This document shows positions 32,688-44,475 of a stretch of 64,000 nucleotides of DNA, piece after piece; positions within the stretch are counted from its first letter, which is position 1, and each line of letters begins with the position of its first letter. The notes under the pieces were generated by a model. That model was not told where the DNA came from and made no database searches. It saw only the letters and a list, made by a program, of their open reading frames with translations. Source of the stretch: Symsagittifera roscoffensis. Lineage: Eukaryota; Xenacoelomorpha; Acoela; Convolutidae. A program made the position numbers and the translations under genes. The stretch spans positions 47,543,283 to 47,607,282 of the forward strand of contig NC_087062.1 of NCBI RefSeq assembly GCF_963678635.1, read 5' to 3'.

Positions 32688-35600
32688 TTAAAGGGTAGTT
32701 TTATTGAGGTTCGTGAATCCACTTCCCACGCAGGTCATCATATGATTCACAGATACCCCAACAGTGTCTTCCGCTTCTGGTCTGACCTCGTCTATCTTGA
32801 ACATGATGCCGAAGAACTCCTTGATATGCTTCAAATACTGAATGCTGAAATTTACTAGAATTAAAAAGTAATCTGCTACTCCTTTGGAATGTGGTCCCGC
32901 TATTTTAGTGAAGCCATTCTCCTTTCACAAAACTCGCTTGGTTAAATCTTCCGGTAGCTATTCGACTTTTGATAAGCTATTGATTTATTATGCTTTCTTT
33001 GAGATTCTTCCGTTTGTAAACGTTTCCGAATTCATTTCTAATTTTGAGTTTCCTCTAAATGAAGATGAACACTGATGTTAACTTCGACTAGATTTAATGT
33101 TTTTACGCGGATTTGGTGCAGCAAAATAAAGATTTGGTGCAGCAAAAAATGACTAGTTGATTTTGTTAAGTAATCAACTGATTTGCATTTGGGGAAACTT
33201 TAGGGACCACTCTTCTAATTAAGTACGGATAATCTTACAAAGAACCAGGGGCGGATTTAGGGGGGGGGGGGGGGGGGGGCGGACGCCCCTTCCCCTCAGG
33301 GATTCGACTCCCTGCCGACCCAAAGGTTCCCCCCTTTGATACTTTTTCAGAATTCCATTTTTGGCCGACCGACCCTAAAATTGTTCTAAAGGCGCCTTCG
33401 GCGCCAATATATACTAACTTTGAAGGGGAGCGCGCGCCAAAAAAACGCGATTTTTTGTCAAAATTTTTCAAAAAGTGCCCAAAAACGGCTTTTTTGACGT
33501 GTTTTTTCAAAAATTTGCCTGGGCGCAGAAATTTTAGCCAAAATAGGGGCAAAACAGTGCTTTGGGAGAGCTCGAAAAATCAATTTGGTCGACCTAAAAA
33601 AAAAAAGGTCGTCAAAATTTTCCAATTTTTGTTGAAAATCCACCCACCCCTCGAGAAAATCCTAGATCCGCCCCTGCAAAGAACCGCTTCAAACTTCACT
33701 GTTTTTCCGATAGGATGTATTACTGCTTTCCTTATTCATATTCAGCAATGCTTGACAAAAAAAAACGAATAATTGACTAATCCCTCATTGCTATATTATT
33801 TCATTGTTTTTAAGCGCGTGCAAAAACTGATCGAACGAAACAGCGGACAAAATTCAAACCTGTAGGGTGTCAATTTTTCGCCCACCAATATTTTGCAGAC
33901 ATCTTTGGGACATAAGATCATGTATTGAAAGGCCAATGACTGGCTCAAATCATCTACACACCCTCCGTTGAAAATTTGGTCTAATAATTTCTCAGCACAT
34001 TCTTCTCCGATGAACTCTGGAACTGATGGCTCTTTACTTTTACTCGAGTTCGAACATACTTCAGCCGTGTAGTAAACCTCTTTTGTGGTTTCTGCTACTA
34101 AAGTAATTCCGAAACCCGGCGAGTTGCCCGCCTGGTCCCCGCGCCTGTGGTCAGAATAAATGTAAACATCTGGGACGAAATTGGTCAGCACTGCTTTGGC
34201 AGCTTCCAGTATGCGGGTAGCAGTCGCTGGAGAAACTCTACAGCCGTACCTGTTCAAATCATGTTATGTCAAATCAAGTGTCAAAAGCTCGACAGATTCC
34301 TGGTAAAAAATAGTTTAATGCAAATTACCGATTTGCACTTTTTGCTTCATTTATAAAGAAAACTAAAAACAATCATTGCAATCTTCCGTCTGCAAGAACC
34401 AGGATTAAAATATAATTTCTGAAAATGAATCAACATACGCGACTCCTCTTATTCGTTTCACCAATCCTGGATCTGTGAACTGCATTGGCTTCAGACTCCT
34501 TTTGACGGGACAGGTGAAGTAAATCTGACCTCCCCCTTCCAGGGGCATCCCCCTCCGGTTGATCTGAGCCAGCAAAGCAGTAGTTTCAAAAATAAGTGTT
34601 AACTTGGCAATGAAATTTGATATATAGTTCCGAAAACTAAGAAATTCGTAGACATTTTTTGGCAATTGAATCCTTACTGTGACAATACTTCACATATAGC
34701 ATCACCATTTTGCATTATAAATAATGGCACTATTTTCAAATCCTAATAACCTCAGTATCTTGCCATTTCAATCAAATTTTATAAACAGTCGCGTTGAACA
34801 ATGTCGAAATAATGCTCAGATTATCAATAATTAAGTTAATTTCTAAAATAGCGTAAAAACGATCATAAATCTTCCAGCGTAGTTAACAATAATACTCTAT
34901 TTCAATTGCGTCATGATTCGGTCACTTATTCTGGAATGTGGTGTGATAATCTGGTCCAACCAATTAATTTTAATCAAGCCAGATAAACGAGAGACCAACC
35001 TTGAGTTCAAGACCTTCATCTATGTAGTATCTCTTCAGCAAAGGCAGCATTGAGTACTTGATTTGATCAGGCGAAGGGTCAATCTGATTGTTAGTCACTC
35101 CGTTTAAGGTCACCCGCAGAGGTAGTTTGCAGAACGGCCCCACGAACAAGAGAACCTCTAGATAATAACCTGAAATTACCAGAGCTCCATTAATTTGAAA
35201 TTAAAAACCCGTTATCTTCTACGTATTATCATTTTCATATAAAATCGAGGTATGCTTCAAACTTTAAAGCCAATCTCAGTTGTCAAATCAAACATAAAAA
35301 ATAAAAAGACTGCCTGGCTTTTTCATGGGAGCAGGCCAGTGAAAGACAAGATTAAAAAAAAAATTACCAACTGCTCGTGCAATGTTACAGTCATGTGTCA
35401 GTTGTCCTCCTCGCAGCATTCCAGGTACCATGGAGAATCTAGTTCCTAAAGATCGAAAATCACAACGCGGTCACATTGAAATCATACTAGCAAGCGCGCC
35501 TCCAATAGTCAATTGGCTCGCAAAAACTTAGTTGTTGTTCTGATCAAGCTATCCAAGCAAAGAAACATTGAACAATTTCAAGTTTAGCCCTATCGTAAAT

Positions 35601-38600
35601 CGGTTTGAAAAGCTTCAGGTTTCATACAACGAATTGGTTCTCGAAAAAATGAAGTTTTTTTAAGCAAGATATTCAAGCTATAAAATTTTGAAAACTTTCA
35701 AAATAATTCACGAAGCAAATTGGATGGCGAAACTTTAGATGGAAGCTTATGAAGCGAGGAAAATTTGAAATATTTCAAATTAATTCATAAACTGAATCGG
35801 TTCGCGAAAAATGAAATGTCTCTAAGCAAGCTATTCAAGCTATAAAACTTTTTTGTTCAACTTATATCGTAGACCGAATCGGTTCGCAAAAAAAAACAAT
35901 AAAAACCTAAAACTAATCACTTCGCAAAAGAGTTCTTCTAAGCAACCTTCAAAAGCTAAGAAACCTTTAAATATTTCAAGTTATTTCATGGACCAAATCG
36001 GTTCACGAAAAACTTAAGGTTTTCTAAGCAAGCTCTCAAAGCTATGAAATTTTTTCAAGTTAACTCATAGACGAAATCAGTTCACAAAAAGTTGAAAGTT
36101 TTCTAAACAAGCTTCTAAAGCTATAAAATTTCGAAATATTTCAAGTTATTTAGAGACCGAAACATTACTCTACGCGAGCTACTAAATCTCTAAAATGTTT
36201 ATAAATTTCAAGTGGACAAAAGGACAAATCAGCGTTGCAAAATTCTTGCTTAAGAAAGTTTGCAAAACGATTCGGTCTATGAGATAACTTGAAACATTTC
36301 AACGTTTTTCTGAGCACGCTATCCATGTGATGAAATTTTGAAATATGTCAAGTTCTTTCAGAGAAAAATGAGTAGCGGGAAGTTTCAAATTTTCTAAGCA
36401 CGCTATTGAGGCAAAAAAAATTGAATTATCTCAAGTTTACACAGAGCAAATCAATTGCTGAAAAAATTATATTTTTGAGCAAGCTATGCCAGCGATGAAA
36501 TTGAGGAGGTAATATTTCAAAAAATTTCATTGCGCAAATCGGTTTGCAAACAGCTAGTTCTTCTAGCAAAGAGGTTGCTGTTTTCAGTTGGTTCGTTTCA
36601 GTATGAAATCAATCTGAAAAGCAAAATTTCCAAAAAAAACGGACAGGCACTGTCTAGCCTTGAAAATGAATTGACTTGATCTTGTCTAAGGAATTGGAAA
36701 ATTATTTCCATCACAAAATTAATTCTAGAGTTCCTCTCAAAATTAATTCTAGAATATTCCACATACAAAAATTTGAAAATTGGAGAACAGTCTTGGCCTT
36801 ATCTTAAACGTTGAGCCTAAAGGATTTTTAAACGAGGCATTCGACAACAGTTTAAACATTGCGTTCAGTTAAACATTGCGTCCATGGCGCATCCCGACTT
36901 TCATTTCCAAGTTTTTCTAAGCAGCCTTTTAAAGCTAAGAAAATTGCAATATTTCGAGTTATTTCGTGGACCAAATCAGTTCACGAAAAGTTTTGAGGTT
37001 TTCTAAGCAAGCTTTCAAAGCTATGAAAATTTTTCAAGTTAATTCATAGACTGAATCGCTTCGCGAAAAATTGAAATTTTTCTAAGCAAGGTTTTAAAGC
37101 TAAGAAACTTTGAAAAATTTCAAGTTACTTCATAGATCAAATCGGTTCACTAAATGTTAAAGTTTTTGTAGGTAAGCTGTTGAAGCTAAAAAAAATCTAA
37201 AATATCTCAAAATATTTCCCAGACCGAATTGTTCTGCAAAAGGGTTAACTTCTTCTAAACAAGCAATTAAAGCTCTGAAATTTCTGAACTATTCAAGTTA
37301 TTTCAAAGGCAAATCGGTTTGCGAAAAGTTTGCTGAAAAAGGTTTGCGAAAAGTTCTGCTTTGAGCAACACGGTCTATGAAATAGCTCGATATATTTCGA
37401 GGTTTTTCTGAGCACGCTATTCATGTGATGGATTTTGAAATATGTCAAGTTGTTTTAGAGAAACATGACTGGCGAGAAGTTTCAAAATTTTTAAGCTAGC
37501 TATTGAGGCAATGAAACTTTGAATTATCTTAAGTTTACACAGAGCAAATCAACTGCTGAAAAAATTATATTTTTTGAGCAAGCTAGGCCAGCGATGAAAC
37601 TTAGCGCATTCCGCATTGAAACATGGCGCATTCCGACTTTCATTTCCGAGTTTTTCCAAGTAGCCTTTTAAAGCCTAAGAAACTTGAAATATTTCAAGTT
37701 ATTTCGTGGACCAAATCATTTCACGAAAAATTTTCAGGTTTTCTAACCAAGCTTTCAAAGCTATGGAATTTTTTCAAGTTAATTCATAGACTGAATCGCT
37801 TAGCGAAAAATTGAAATTTTTCTAAGCAAGGTTTTAAAGCTAAGAAACTTTGAAATATTTCAAGTTATTTCATTGTTCAAAACGGTTCACAAAAAATTTT
37901 AAGGTTTTCTAACCAAGAAAATCAAGCTCTGAAAATTTGAAACTTTCAAGTTACTTCATAGATTAAATCGGTTCGCTAAAGATTAAAGTTTTTGTAAGTA
38001 AGCTGTTTAAGCTAGAAAACTGAAATATCTCAAAATATTTCCCAGACCGAATTGTTCTGCAAAAGGGTTAAGTTCTTCTAAGCAAGCAATTAAAGCTCTG
38101 AAACTTCTGAAATATTTCAAGTTATTTCAAAGGCAAATTGGTTTGCGGAAAAATTGCAGAAAAAGGTTTGCGAAAAGTTCTGCTTTAATAGACACAGTCT
38201 ATGAAATAGCTTGAAATATTTCGAGGTTTTTCTGAGCACGCTATTCATGTGATGGAATTTTGAAATGGGTAAAGCTGTTTTATAGAGAAACTTGACTGGC
38301 GAGAAGTTTCAATATTTATAAGCCAGCTATTGAGGCAATTTAACTTTGAATTATCTTAAGTTTTCACAGAGCAAATCAATTGCTGAAAAATTTATATTTT
38401 TCTGAGCAAGCTATGCCAGCGACGAAACTCAGGAGGGAATATTTCAAAACATTTCATTGCGGAAATCGGTTTGCAAACAGCTAGTTTTTCTAGTAAAGAG
38501 GTCACTATTTTTAGTTAGTTTGTTTCAGTATGAAATCAATCTGAAAAGGCAAAATTTCCTTAAAAAATGGACAGGCACTGTCTAGCCTTGACAATGAATT

Positions 38601-39161
38601 GACTTGATCTTGTCTAAAGAATTGGGTTCCTTTCAAAATAATTCTAGAATATTCCAGACTTAGAAAATTTGAAATTTCGAGATCATTCTTGGCCTTCTCT
38701 TAACCGTTACGCATACAGAAATTTTTCAAACGTTGCATTCGACAAATCTTAAGCATTGCGTTCAGTTAAACATTGCGTCTATAGCGCATTCCGACTTTCA
38801 TTTATTATATAAGATAACACTTCTTTACATGCTTTTTCTGTACTTAAAGTGACTGTGGTTTTACCTGTTTGGTTGACTTCAATTTTGGTTCCATTAGTAA
38901 TGGCATCGATCAATCGCAGAAGATTTGCTTCGAAATCTGCAACAAACACAAACTGAGCCGAATTTCTGTAAGTTCAATTGGATCTAGTTTCCTCAGAAAA
39001 TTACCGTGGAGGCCTGGGTTCTGTTCTCTAGGCCTGATGTTGATTATTCTGATAGGTCGAGATGAAAGCAAGGATTGTATGATTCTCTGTCTGAAATAGT
39101 TAGCTCCCTCAAACTCCAACACGTGAGACACCGGAGCTTGTTTCAATTTCAAAAAAGGCAT
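32688..39161 (-). CDS. RCL1: RCL1, RNA 3'-terminal phosphate cyclase-like protein (pre-18S rRNA processing)
   Basis: Seven exons: 39161-39005, 38936-38865, 35445-35368, 35169-35000, 34563-34439, 34249-33860 and 32844-32688. They join in phase to 383 codons (382 residues; human 373). Rcl1 binds Bms1 and acts in early 40S assembly at pre-rRNA site A2. Conserved blocks run in order: FRQRIIQSLLSSRPIRI, IDAITNGTKIEVNQTG, THDCNIARAVGYYLEVLL, LNGVTNNQIDPSPDQIK, RRGMPLEGGGQIYFTCPV, TDPGLVKRIRGVAYGCRVSP, SPGFGITLVAETT, GGCVDDLSQSLAFQ and FFGIMFKIDE. The position of the cyclase catalytic His falls in LTPYSIQYLKHI and is not His, as expected for the non-catalytic Rcl1 branch. Donors are mostly canonical (GTAATT, GTAAAA, GTATGT). 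Intron 1 is only 68 bp; intron 2 is 3.4 kb of satellite; intron 6 holds a hAT MITE. An AATAAA lies inside the last codons. Confidence 0.95.
32700..32705 (-). promoter_or_regulatory. Poly(A) signal hexamer within the last RCL1 codons
   Basis: AATAAA is read within Asn-Lys of the final residues (FTNLNKTTL stop), about 10 nt before the stop codon. If used, the RCL1 3'UTR would be only a few nucleotides long. The next gene, RB1CC1, starts 536 bp downstream. Confidence 0.45.
33246..33676. mobile_element. hAT-type MITE, copy 2, in RCL1 intron 6
   Basis: Same family as 29265-29694. Ends CAGGGGCGGATTTAGG and CCTAGATCCGCCCCTG. The target duplication CAAAGAAC is perfect over 8 bp (33238-33245 and 33677-33684), which assigns it to the hAT type. 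A long G-run follows the left end. Confidence 0.92.
35470..38815. repeat. Large 84-bp satellite element filling RCL1 intron 2
   Basis: Left-end motif ttagttgttgttctgatcaagc at about 35530, then some 30 diverged units of about 84 bp. Unit signature: tagaccgaatcggttcgcgaaaa, ctaagcaagctttcaaagctatgaaa, ttgaaatatttcaa. Larger blocks repeat at about 36.88 and 37.62 kb. The flank ending gcgcattccgactttcattt occurs at 36.90 and 38.81 kb. Confidence 0.85.
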
Positions 39162-39175
39162 ATCAATTCTAAAAC
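39159..39175 (-). promoter_or_regulatory. 3' splice acceptor abutting the RCL1 start codon
   Basis: The minus strand reads TCTAGTTTTAG, then 7 nt, then ATG. The AG lies at 39169-39170. It suggests a 5'UTR intron or a trans-splice acceptor, as at KAT7 and WDR18. Confidence 0.4.
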
Positions 39176-39418
39176 TAGACCTGAATTCATGTAGATATTA
39201 GGAGAAATTTTTCTCCTAGAAGATAAAGTAAGAGCAATTTAAGCGAATAAATACAATAAATGTAGTCACGAAAAATCTGATAAACAAACATTTGAACAGA
39301 AAAAAAAAACAGTCAAATGAGTCGATATTTGTCACATTTTGTTGTTCAAGAAAATTTTTCTGTTTTTCTGCTCTTGGACCCATTCCGCTCTTAGACAATT
39401 CTGCTTATTGCTCCGCCT

Positions 39419-39860
39419 CCCCAACAGACAGTTGGAAAAGAGTCATGAACGCAAGGAAACAGAAAATAAATACTTCAAATTTCGAATTCTAAAGTTAAAA
39501 ACTATGGTCTTAAAGCTCTTCGAATTTCTAGAACTATTTATGATTAATTTTTTTTTCGATTAAGTCAGCCCAATTTAAGAAAACTGGATCAATAGGTGAA
39601 TTAAATTCCGCTTTCAAAATTAGAAGTCGATCACGTTTTTCGTAAACTCTACCTTTTTGCTGTTCGATAGTTTAGTTTGCCTGCCTTTTAACAAAAGAAA
39701 TGAGCTGAACTTAAAAAGAAATCAAATGACAACGCTAAGATTTCAAACGGAGCGTGAACAAATTTTAACTTTTTCCTGAAAAAAAAACAAAAAAAAATCA
39801 CCAAGACCTATATAAGAGTATTCACTACGTTCATGACTCTCAAAAACGTGCCCAATTTAA
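39419..39860. repeat. Dispersed repeat R copy between WDR18 and RCL1
   Basis: Starts ccaacagacagttgg, then aaaagagtcatgaacgcaaggaaacag, aaactggatcaataggt, gaagtcgatcacgtttttcg and gttcgatagtttagtttgcc, ending around ctatataagagtattcactacgttcatgactc. This is the most complete dispersed R copy and fills most of the intergenic gap. Confidence 0.7.
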
Positions 39861-39988
39861 TTTTGCCAACCATCGAGAAAAAATGCAGATCGAGCATTTT
39901 ACAATCTCGCCAAGCCAATAACAATTTCCCAATGGAAAGATGACTCATTTAGATGCAAAACAACCTGTTTATATTGAAAACTCAAATT

Positions 39989-41755
39989 TCAAATGGTATC
40001 AGCAAATTTTGAGAATAAATCTCGTAATTTATTTTCAGTTTCAATTTTCAGTCTTTTGACATCATATGCGAGATCATCATCTTCTTGTTCATCATCTTCA
40101 ATACACTCAAAATTATGCACTAAAACATTTTCACTTTTCTCAGTTTCAGATCTTTCCAAACCAATGGCTGTGAAATTTCTCACTGACAACACAGTAAATT
40201 GGTTTAAATCAGTCATCGTTCTTGAAAACTGAGGTAACTTTTCACGATGATATGAAAATTTTTCACAAATGTTGAGCAAAGAAACCTTTAAGTTGGTGAC
40301 AGCGCTTTCAAAATTCAATGTTCGTATGCATTGCAAATTTTTGACAAGCCATACTTTGACAGTCTTGTCTGTACTGGCAGAGAATAGAACGGCACTGTCA
40401 ACTGATATCTGCAGACATGTCAATTCTGAATGATGGCCGGTCATTTTCTGATTGATTTCGTTGGTTAACATGTTTACTTGCTTGTACGTGTCTTTGGGTT
40501 TCAATGTGATAGACAATATAGACCCGTCTAGGTGACCGACAAAAATAGATTCCAAGGTGCTGTTCGTTAATATACAGGTAGGCGTCGATTCCAGAACGAA
40601 TGTGGACAAGATCTGCCCGAAGTTACCTTCCCAAACTTTGACCGTTTTGTCCATAGAGCATGAGAAGATCCAGTTTTTTGCCAAGTCTATACTGGAGCAG
40701 GTGAGTCCACTGATTGGCATTGTATGCCCCGACAGGGTGAAGAGGGCATCACTGTCGCCTGAACAACATAAATGATCGTAAAATGAACTTCAAAATAATG
40801 TCAGGGCAACTAGTCAAGCAACGAGCGCGCATTCTGGACTATCCGTGAACACTTTTTATCTAAGTAGGCTCACACTTTTCATCTTAAATAGTTTAAGATT
40901 ATTTAAACTTTTAAACATGAATCGGATTTGTTAACTGCTATTGAATGATCAGATTACTTTGAATTCTGGAACTAGCTTGATAACAAGAGAAATGCAGACC
41001 TGTGATTCCTTGCTCATTTATGAGCTGGAATATGGAGAATATTTTGATCCGAGAGTCTTGAGAGGCTGTTACGACTCGTTCGTTGTCTGATAGAAAAAGA
41101 ATATTCGTGATTCGCTGGAAGTGTACATTCGACCGCAGTGCAACCAAGTCTCCGCTCGAAATGAGCCACAAGTAGAGGGCTGTCTGAAACCTTCAATAGT
41201 TTTAATCATTATCTCAAATAGAAGTCTTACTAAAGGATCGCACAGGCAAAGATAAAAAATTGTTCCTAAAATTCAATAGATGATTTGAAGAATCTGAATG
41301 AAATCATGTCAAAAAATGGCACAAAATGAATAAAAAACAAAGCCTTTTGATCGATATATAATCGTTGGCGATCAAAGATTTTGCTAGTTCCTCTCTACTA
41401 TGAGAGAACTGTTTGAATTAAACAAAAATGTATTTGCTGCGCTCACTTTAACAGATCCGGCGCAATAGTTCTCATCGGGGCTCACGGCCAAACAAGTCAG
41501 AGTTCCGGGTATCATAGTTCTGCTTTCTGGTTGCTTTGTGCCATGTGTTTCAGAGCTCCAGACATGCAGGATTGGCTTAGTCTCATTGGCGCCCAATAAT
41601 GAGCGCCATTTGGGAAGGTAGACCATAGTGTCACGAGCCAACATGGACCCTTTCCATTGGTTGATCAGAGACCAGGTTGAAGTATCGTAGGATAATATTG
41701 AAACATCATTGGCTAAGCCAGCAGACACTATCAAATGTTGCTTAACCAAATCCAT
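39989..41755 (-). CDS. WDR18: WDR18 (yeast Ipi3 homologue), WD-repeat ribosome-biogenesis factor
   Basis: Three exons: 41755-41447, 41183-41000 and 40758-39989. They join in phase to 421 codons (420 residues; human 432). WDR18 is a nucleolar beta-propeller of the PELP1-TEX10-WDR18 (Rix1) complex, which matures the 60S subunit. Exon 1 carries the first blades (LTCLAVSPDENYCAGSVK); exon 2 continues TALYLWLISSGDL, as in other WDR18 proteins; exon 3 has two clear WD motifs (LSGHTMPISGL...MDKTVKVWE and MTGHHSELTCL...TDKTVKVWLV), followed by the family-typical QCIRTLNF and an acidic/coiled C-terminus. Splice junctions are AAA|GTGAGC, CAG|ACA, CACAG|GTCTGC and TTCAG|GCG. A T-rich AAG lies 6 nt before the ATG. 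RCL1, another ribosome-biogenesis gene, follows 0.8 kb downstream. Confidence 0.9.
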
Positions 41756-41879
41756 CAGTCTCTTAAAAAATACAGTCTCTTAAATTGTACTTTTTAGATA
41801 TTCACAATGAATTGGTCACGGCCTCTGCATTCCGGTATGCTTTGATGCACGCAGAACCGAGTAGTACAAAAACAACTGA

Positions 41880-42790
41880 TATAGGTCATAGTGTGCAAGT
41901 TGCACAGAATGTTCCGACCACATTCCAAAAAAAACTTTAGTTTTCACACTAGTGTCGTTTTTTTTTGTGCGTGGTGTGATGATAGAACTATACAAAACGC
42001 GTAGAACGTTAGTGATTAAGAAATAATCGACAAAAATTGCGTTCTAAAAATGAGTAATAAACAAACGCAAAACAATCTGAAAATAAAATCGAACCAACTC
42101 TATAGTTCGTCTCAAGCGAGTTTATCACGTCTACTCGCTCGCTTTACTCGTTTAAAGTTGGACTAAAACTATTATTTCAAATTAGTTTTTCACAAGACTG
42201 GGACAATGCTTTGAAATTTTTCAAAGGTTCGAATCTTGACTGAAAGGGCTTTTACACGATATCAACCCATTCAATTAGTTGGATGTACTACAAAAATCCG
42301 ATCTCAAACACGTTTACACTTCGGAGTCTTGTAGATCCATTTCAAGCAAAATAGCCGGTTGCTGTGCAAGTAGCACAGAATGCTCCGACCGCGTTCTTTA
42401 AAAAGTTTTATTTTTTCTTCATATTAGTGTCATTTCTTTATTATGTGAATGGTGTGTTGAGAGAACTAATCACAAGTTGGAGAAATATACCACGTAGAAT
42501 TTAGTCAATTAGGCATAGTCGACAAAATTGTCTTCAAAAACGAACAATAAACAAAAAATGAGAAAAAAATTCTCAAGAAAGTTCTATATGAAGTTCTTAA
42601 AACTAGTTTTCTTTAGTAAAAGCAAGTTTTCTGATGACCAATTTTGATATAAAAAACTTTCCTTGATCGAAAAAAGACAAAAAATTCTCGACACTGGAAA
42701 ACCTTTATGAACAATTTTTAATGTCGTTGGAATCACAATTGAGAAGGATAATATATGATACACCACTCGACCCATTCAGATGATTATTTG
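41880..42790. repeat. ~475-bp direct duplication with a CTGTGC-loop-GCACAG hairpin
   Basis: The block beginning gtgtgcaagttgcacagaatg (41890) recurs diverged at about 42363 as ctgtgcaagtagcacagaatg; downstream sequence (tagtgtc...gtgtg...aacaataaacaaa) is repeated too. A third isolated hairpin copy lies at 57086. Confidence 0.7.
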
Positions 42791-42949
42791 GTGTATGGTA
42801 CCGGCTGTTGCATAGAAAACAAAATATGAGAACTGAAACACGACCGAAAATGAACACAACCGAAAACGAAGTTGCTCTCAATTTCTAATGGTCGGAACAA
42901 CAATCTTTAAAGGCTTCAAACAACATGAATCTATAATTATAGATCTACT

Positions 42950-43412
42950 TTTTTCTGAAATTTTTTGAAAAGTAACAAAAAAACGTCACATCTCGGAAAC
43001 TCCAACAAATTGTGCAATTTTTTTGAAAGCCAGATCAACAATTTTTGCAAAACCGAGGGAACACTAGGAGAAACTGAAACTAGGAGAAACTCTAGTTAGG
43101 ATAAACTGAAACTTTGAGAAGTACTCTTTTCAACATAAGTTTGTTGATTTTTTTGTAAATCATAAAAAACGTCATATCATGAAAACGAGTTGAGCCGTCA
43201 TATTTGAAAGCCAGATCTGCAACCTTTGAGAGTAACCTGCCAGTATTCTATCTCCAGGTTTGACAATTTCAATATTTGTGAAGTTTTTCAAAATTGAGTT
43301 TTTTCAAAAAAATCACACGAAACTTCGTATCCGAAAAAAATTGAGCAGCCAAATTTGGAAACCAGATTTTCAGCCCTTAGGAGCACCCTTCCATTTGATT
43401 AACTACCTCCAG
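42950..43412. repeat. Diverged tandem repeat, ~150-180 bp units
   Basis: Units share acgtcatatctcggaaac..., gaaagccagatctgcaacctttg and ctccagattttt. About three units are seen, running into the hairpin at 43413. Confidence 0.55.
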
Positions 43413-43689
43413 ATTTTTGAAATCTAAATTTCAAATTTTTTTATTCTAAAAAATATCTATTAATATCTAAAAAAAACATATCTCGGAAACTCAATGAATT
43501 TGGGCATTCATAATTACAGGGAAAACGTACAACTCCTGGGAGTATGTCCGGGTACTACCAGGAGTTGCAAGTTTTCCATGTAATTATGACTGCCCAAATT
43601 CATTGAGTTTCCGAGATATGATAATTTTATTTAAATATTAATAGATATTTTTTAGATTAAAAAAATTTGAAATTTAGATTTCAAAAATA
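43413..43689. repeat. Long foldback: ~130-bp near-perfect inverted repeat with 18-nt loop
   Basis: Left arm 43413-43539 and right arm 43558-43689 are reverse complements with only a few mismatches and indels. Loop 43540-43557. The left arm is the end of the preceding tandem unit, so this looks like an inverted duplication of that unit. Confidence 0.9.
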
Positions 43690-44475
43690 CTCCTTTGGGT
43701 TGGGAATTTCAAATTTTGTTTATTAAACAAAGTGACGAAAATCATAGAATTTGAGTTGCTAATCAAGAGAAAACTAATTTAAGCTTTCACGCTCCAACAT
43801 ATGTATGTGAAAATGTATGCTGACCTTAGAATTTTGCAATCAGAAATTTGCATGGATAAAAAACCTCCTTGAACACTCGTGTATTATTCTTTAAACCGTC
43901 GACTTTAGTAAACAATTTAAACGTTGCAATATAATAGCATTTTAACATGTCAACATAGGGATTTTTTAACATGTGCCATGTTAGGATCCCGTAAAATAAT
44001 GTATAGATAGTCTTAAAAAGTCTAAAATTGCTTTTTCCCCAAAAACATTTTAAAATACGGAAAAAAGGGTTAAACTTAAAGCGCCTTTATCTGAACATCT
44101 GAATTCAGACAAAAAGTGAGGAAAACCTTTTTTTTCACATTTTGCCTGAGGACAACCCCAATTTGAGAAAAGTTATTTTAGGTTTAGATTTCATTGGATT
44201 GAGGTTTGAATTTCCTTACTTTTGTCCGGTTAGTTACACTCAGCACTTCATCTGATGAATGATCAAAACAATTTATGCCAAACAGTTGAAGTAATGAAAA
44301 TTTATAAAATACATAAATTTACTTAACATGGACAAACAGTCGCTAAGAATCACAAAACGCAAAGCTGAAAAAATTCATTTTAAAATATCTCGGACAAATT
44401 CGATAAGCATCAGGGACGCTTTTAAGAGAGGAAATAAATAATTTGCAACTTCTACTTAGTTTTTTAAAACAAAAT
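43690..44475. other. Gene-free stretch downstream of KAT7
   Basis: AT-rich, includes the KAT7 3' flank. No canonical poly(A) hexamer for KAT7 was found close to the stop, and no repeats were recognised. Confidence 0.35.

Noticed and set aside
34405-34439. Extension of RCL1 exon 5 through TATGTTGATTC
   Set aside because: Reading on gives a non-conserved tail and a stop. The GTATGT donor two bases earlier restores phase with exon 6 and the conserved RGVAYGCRVSP block.
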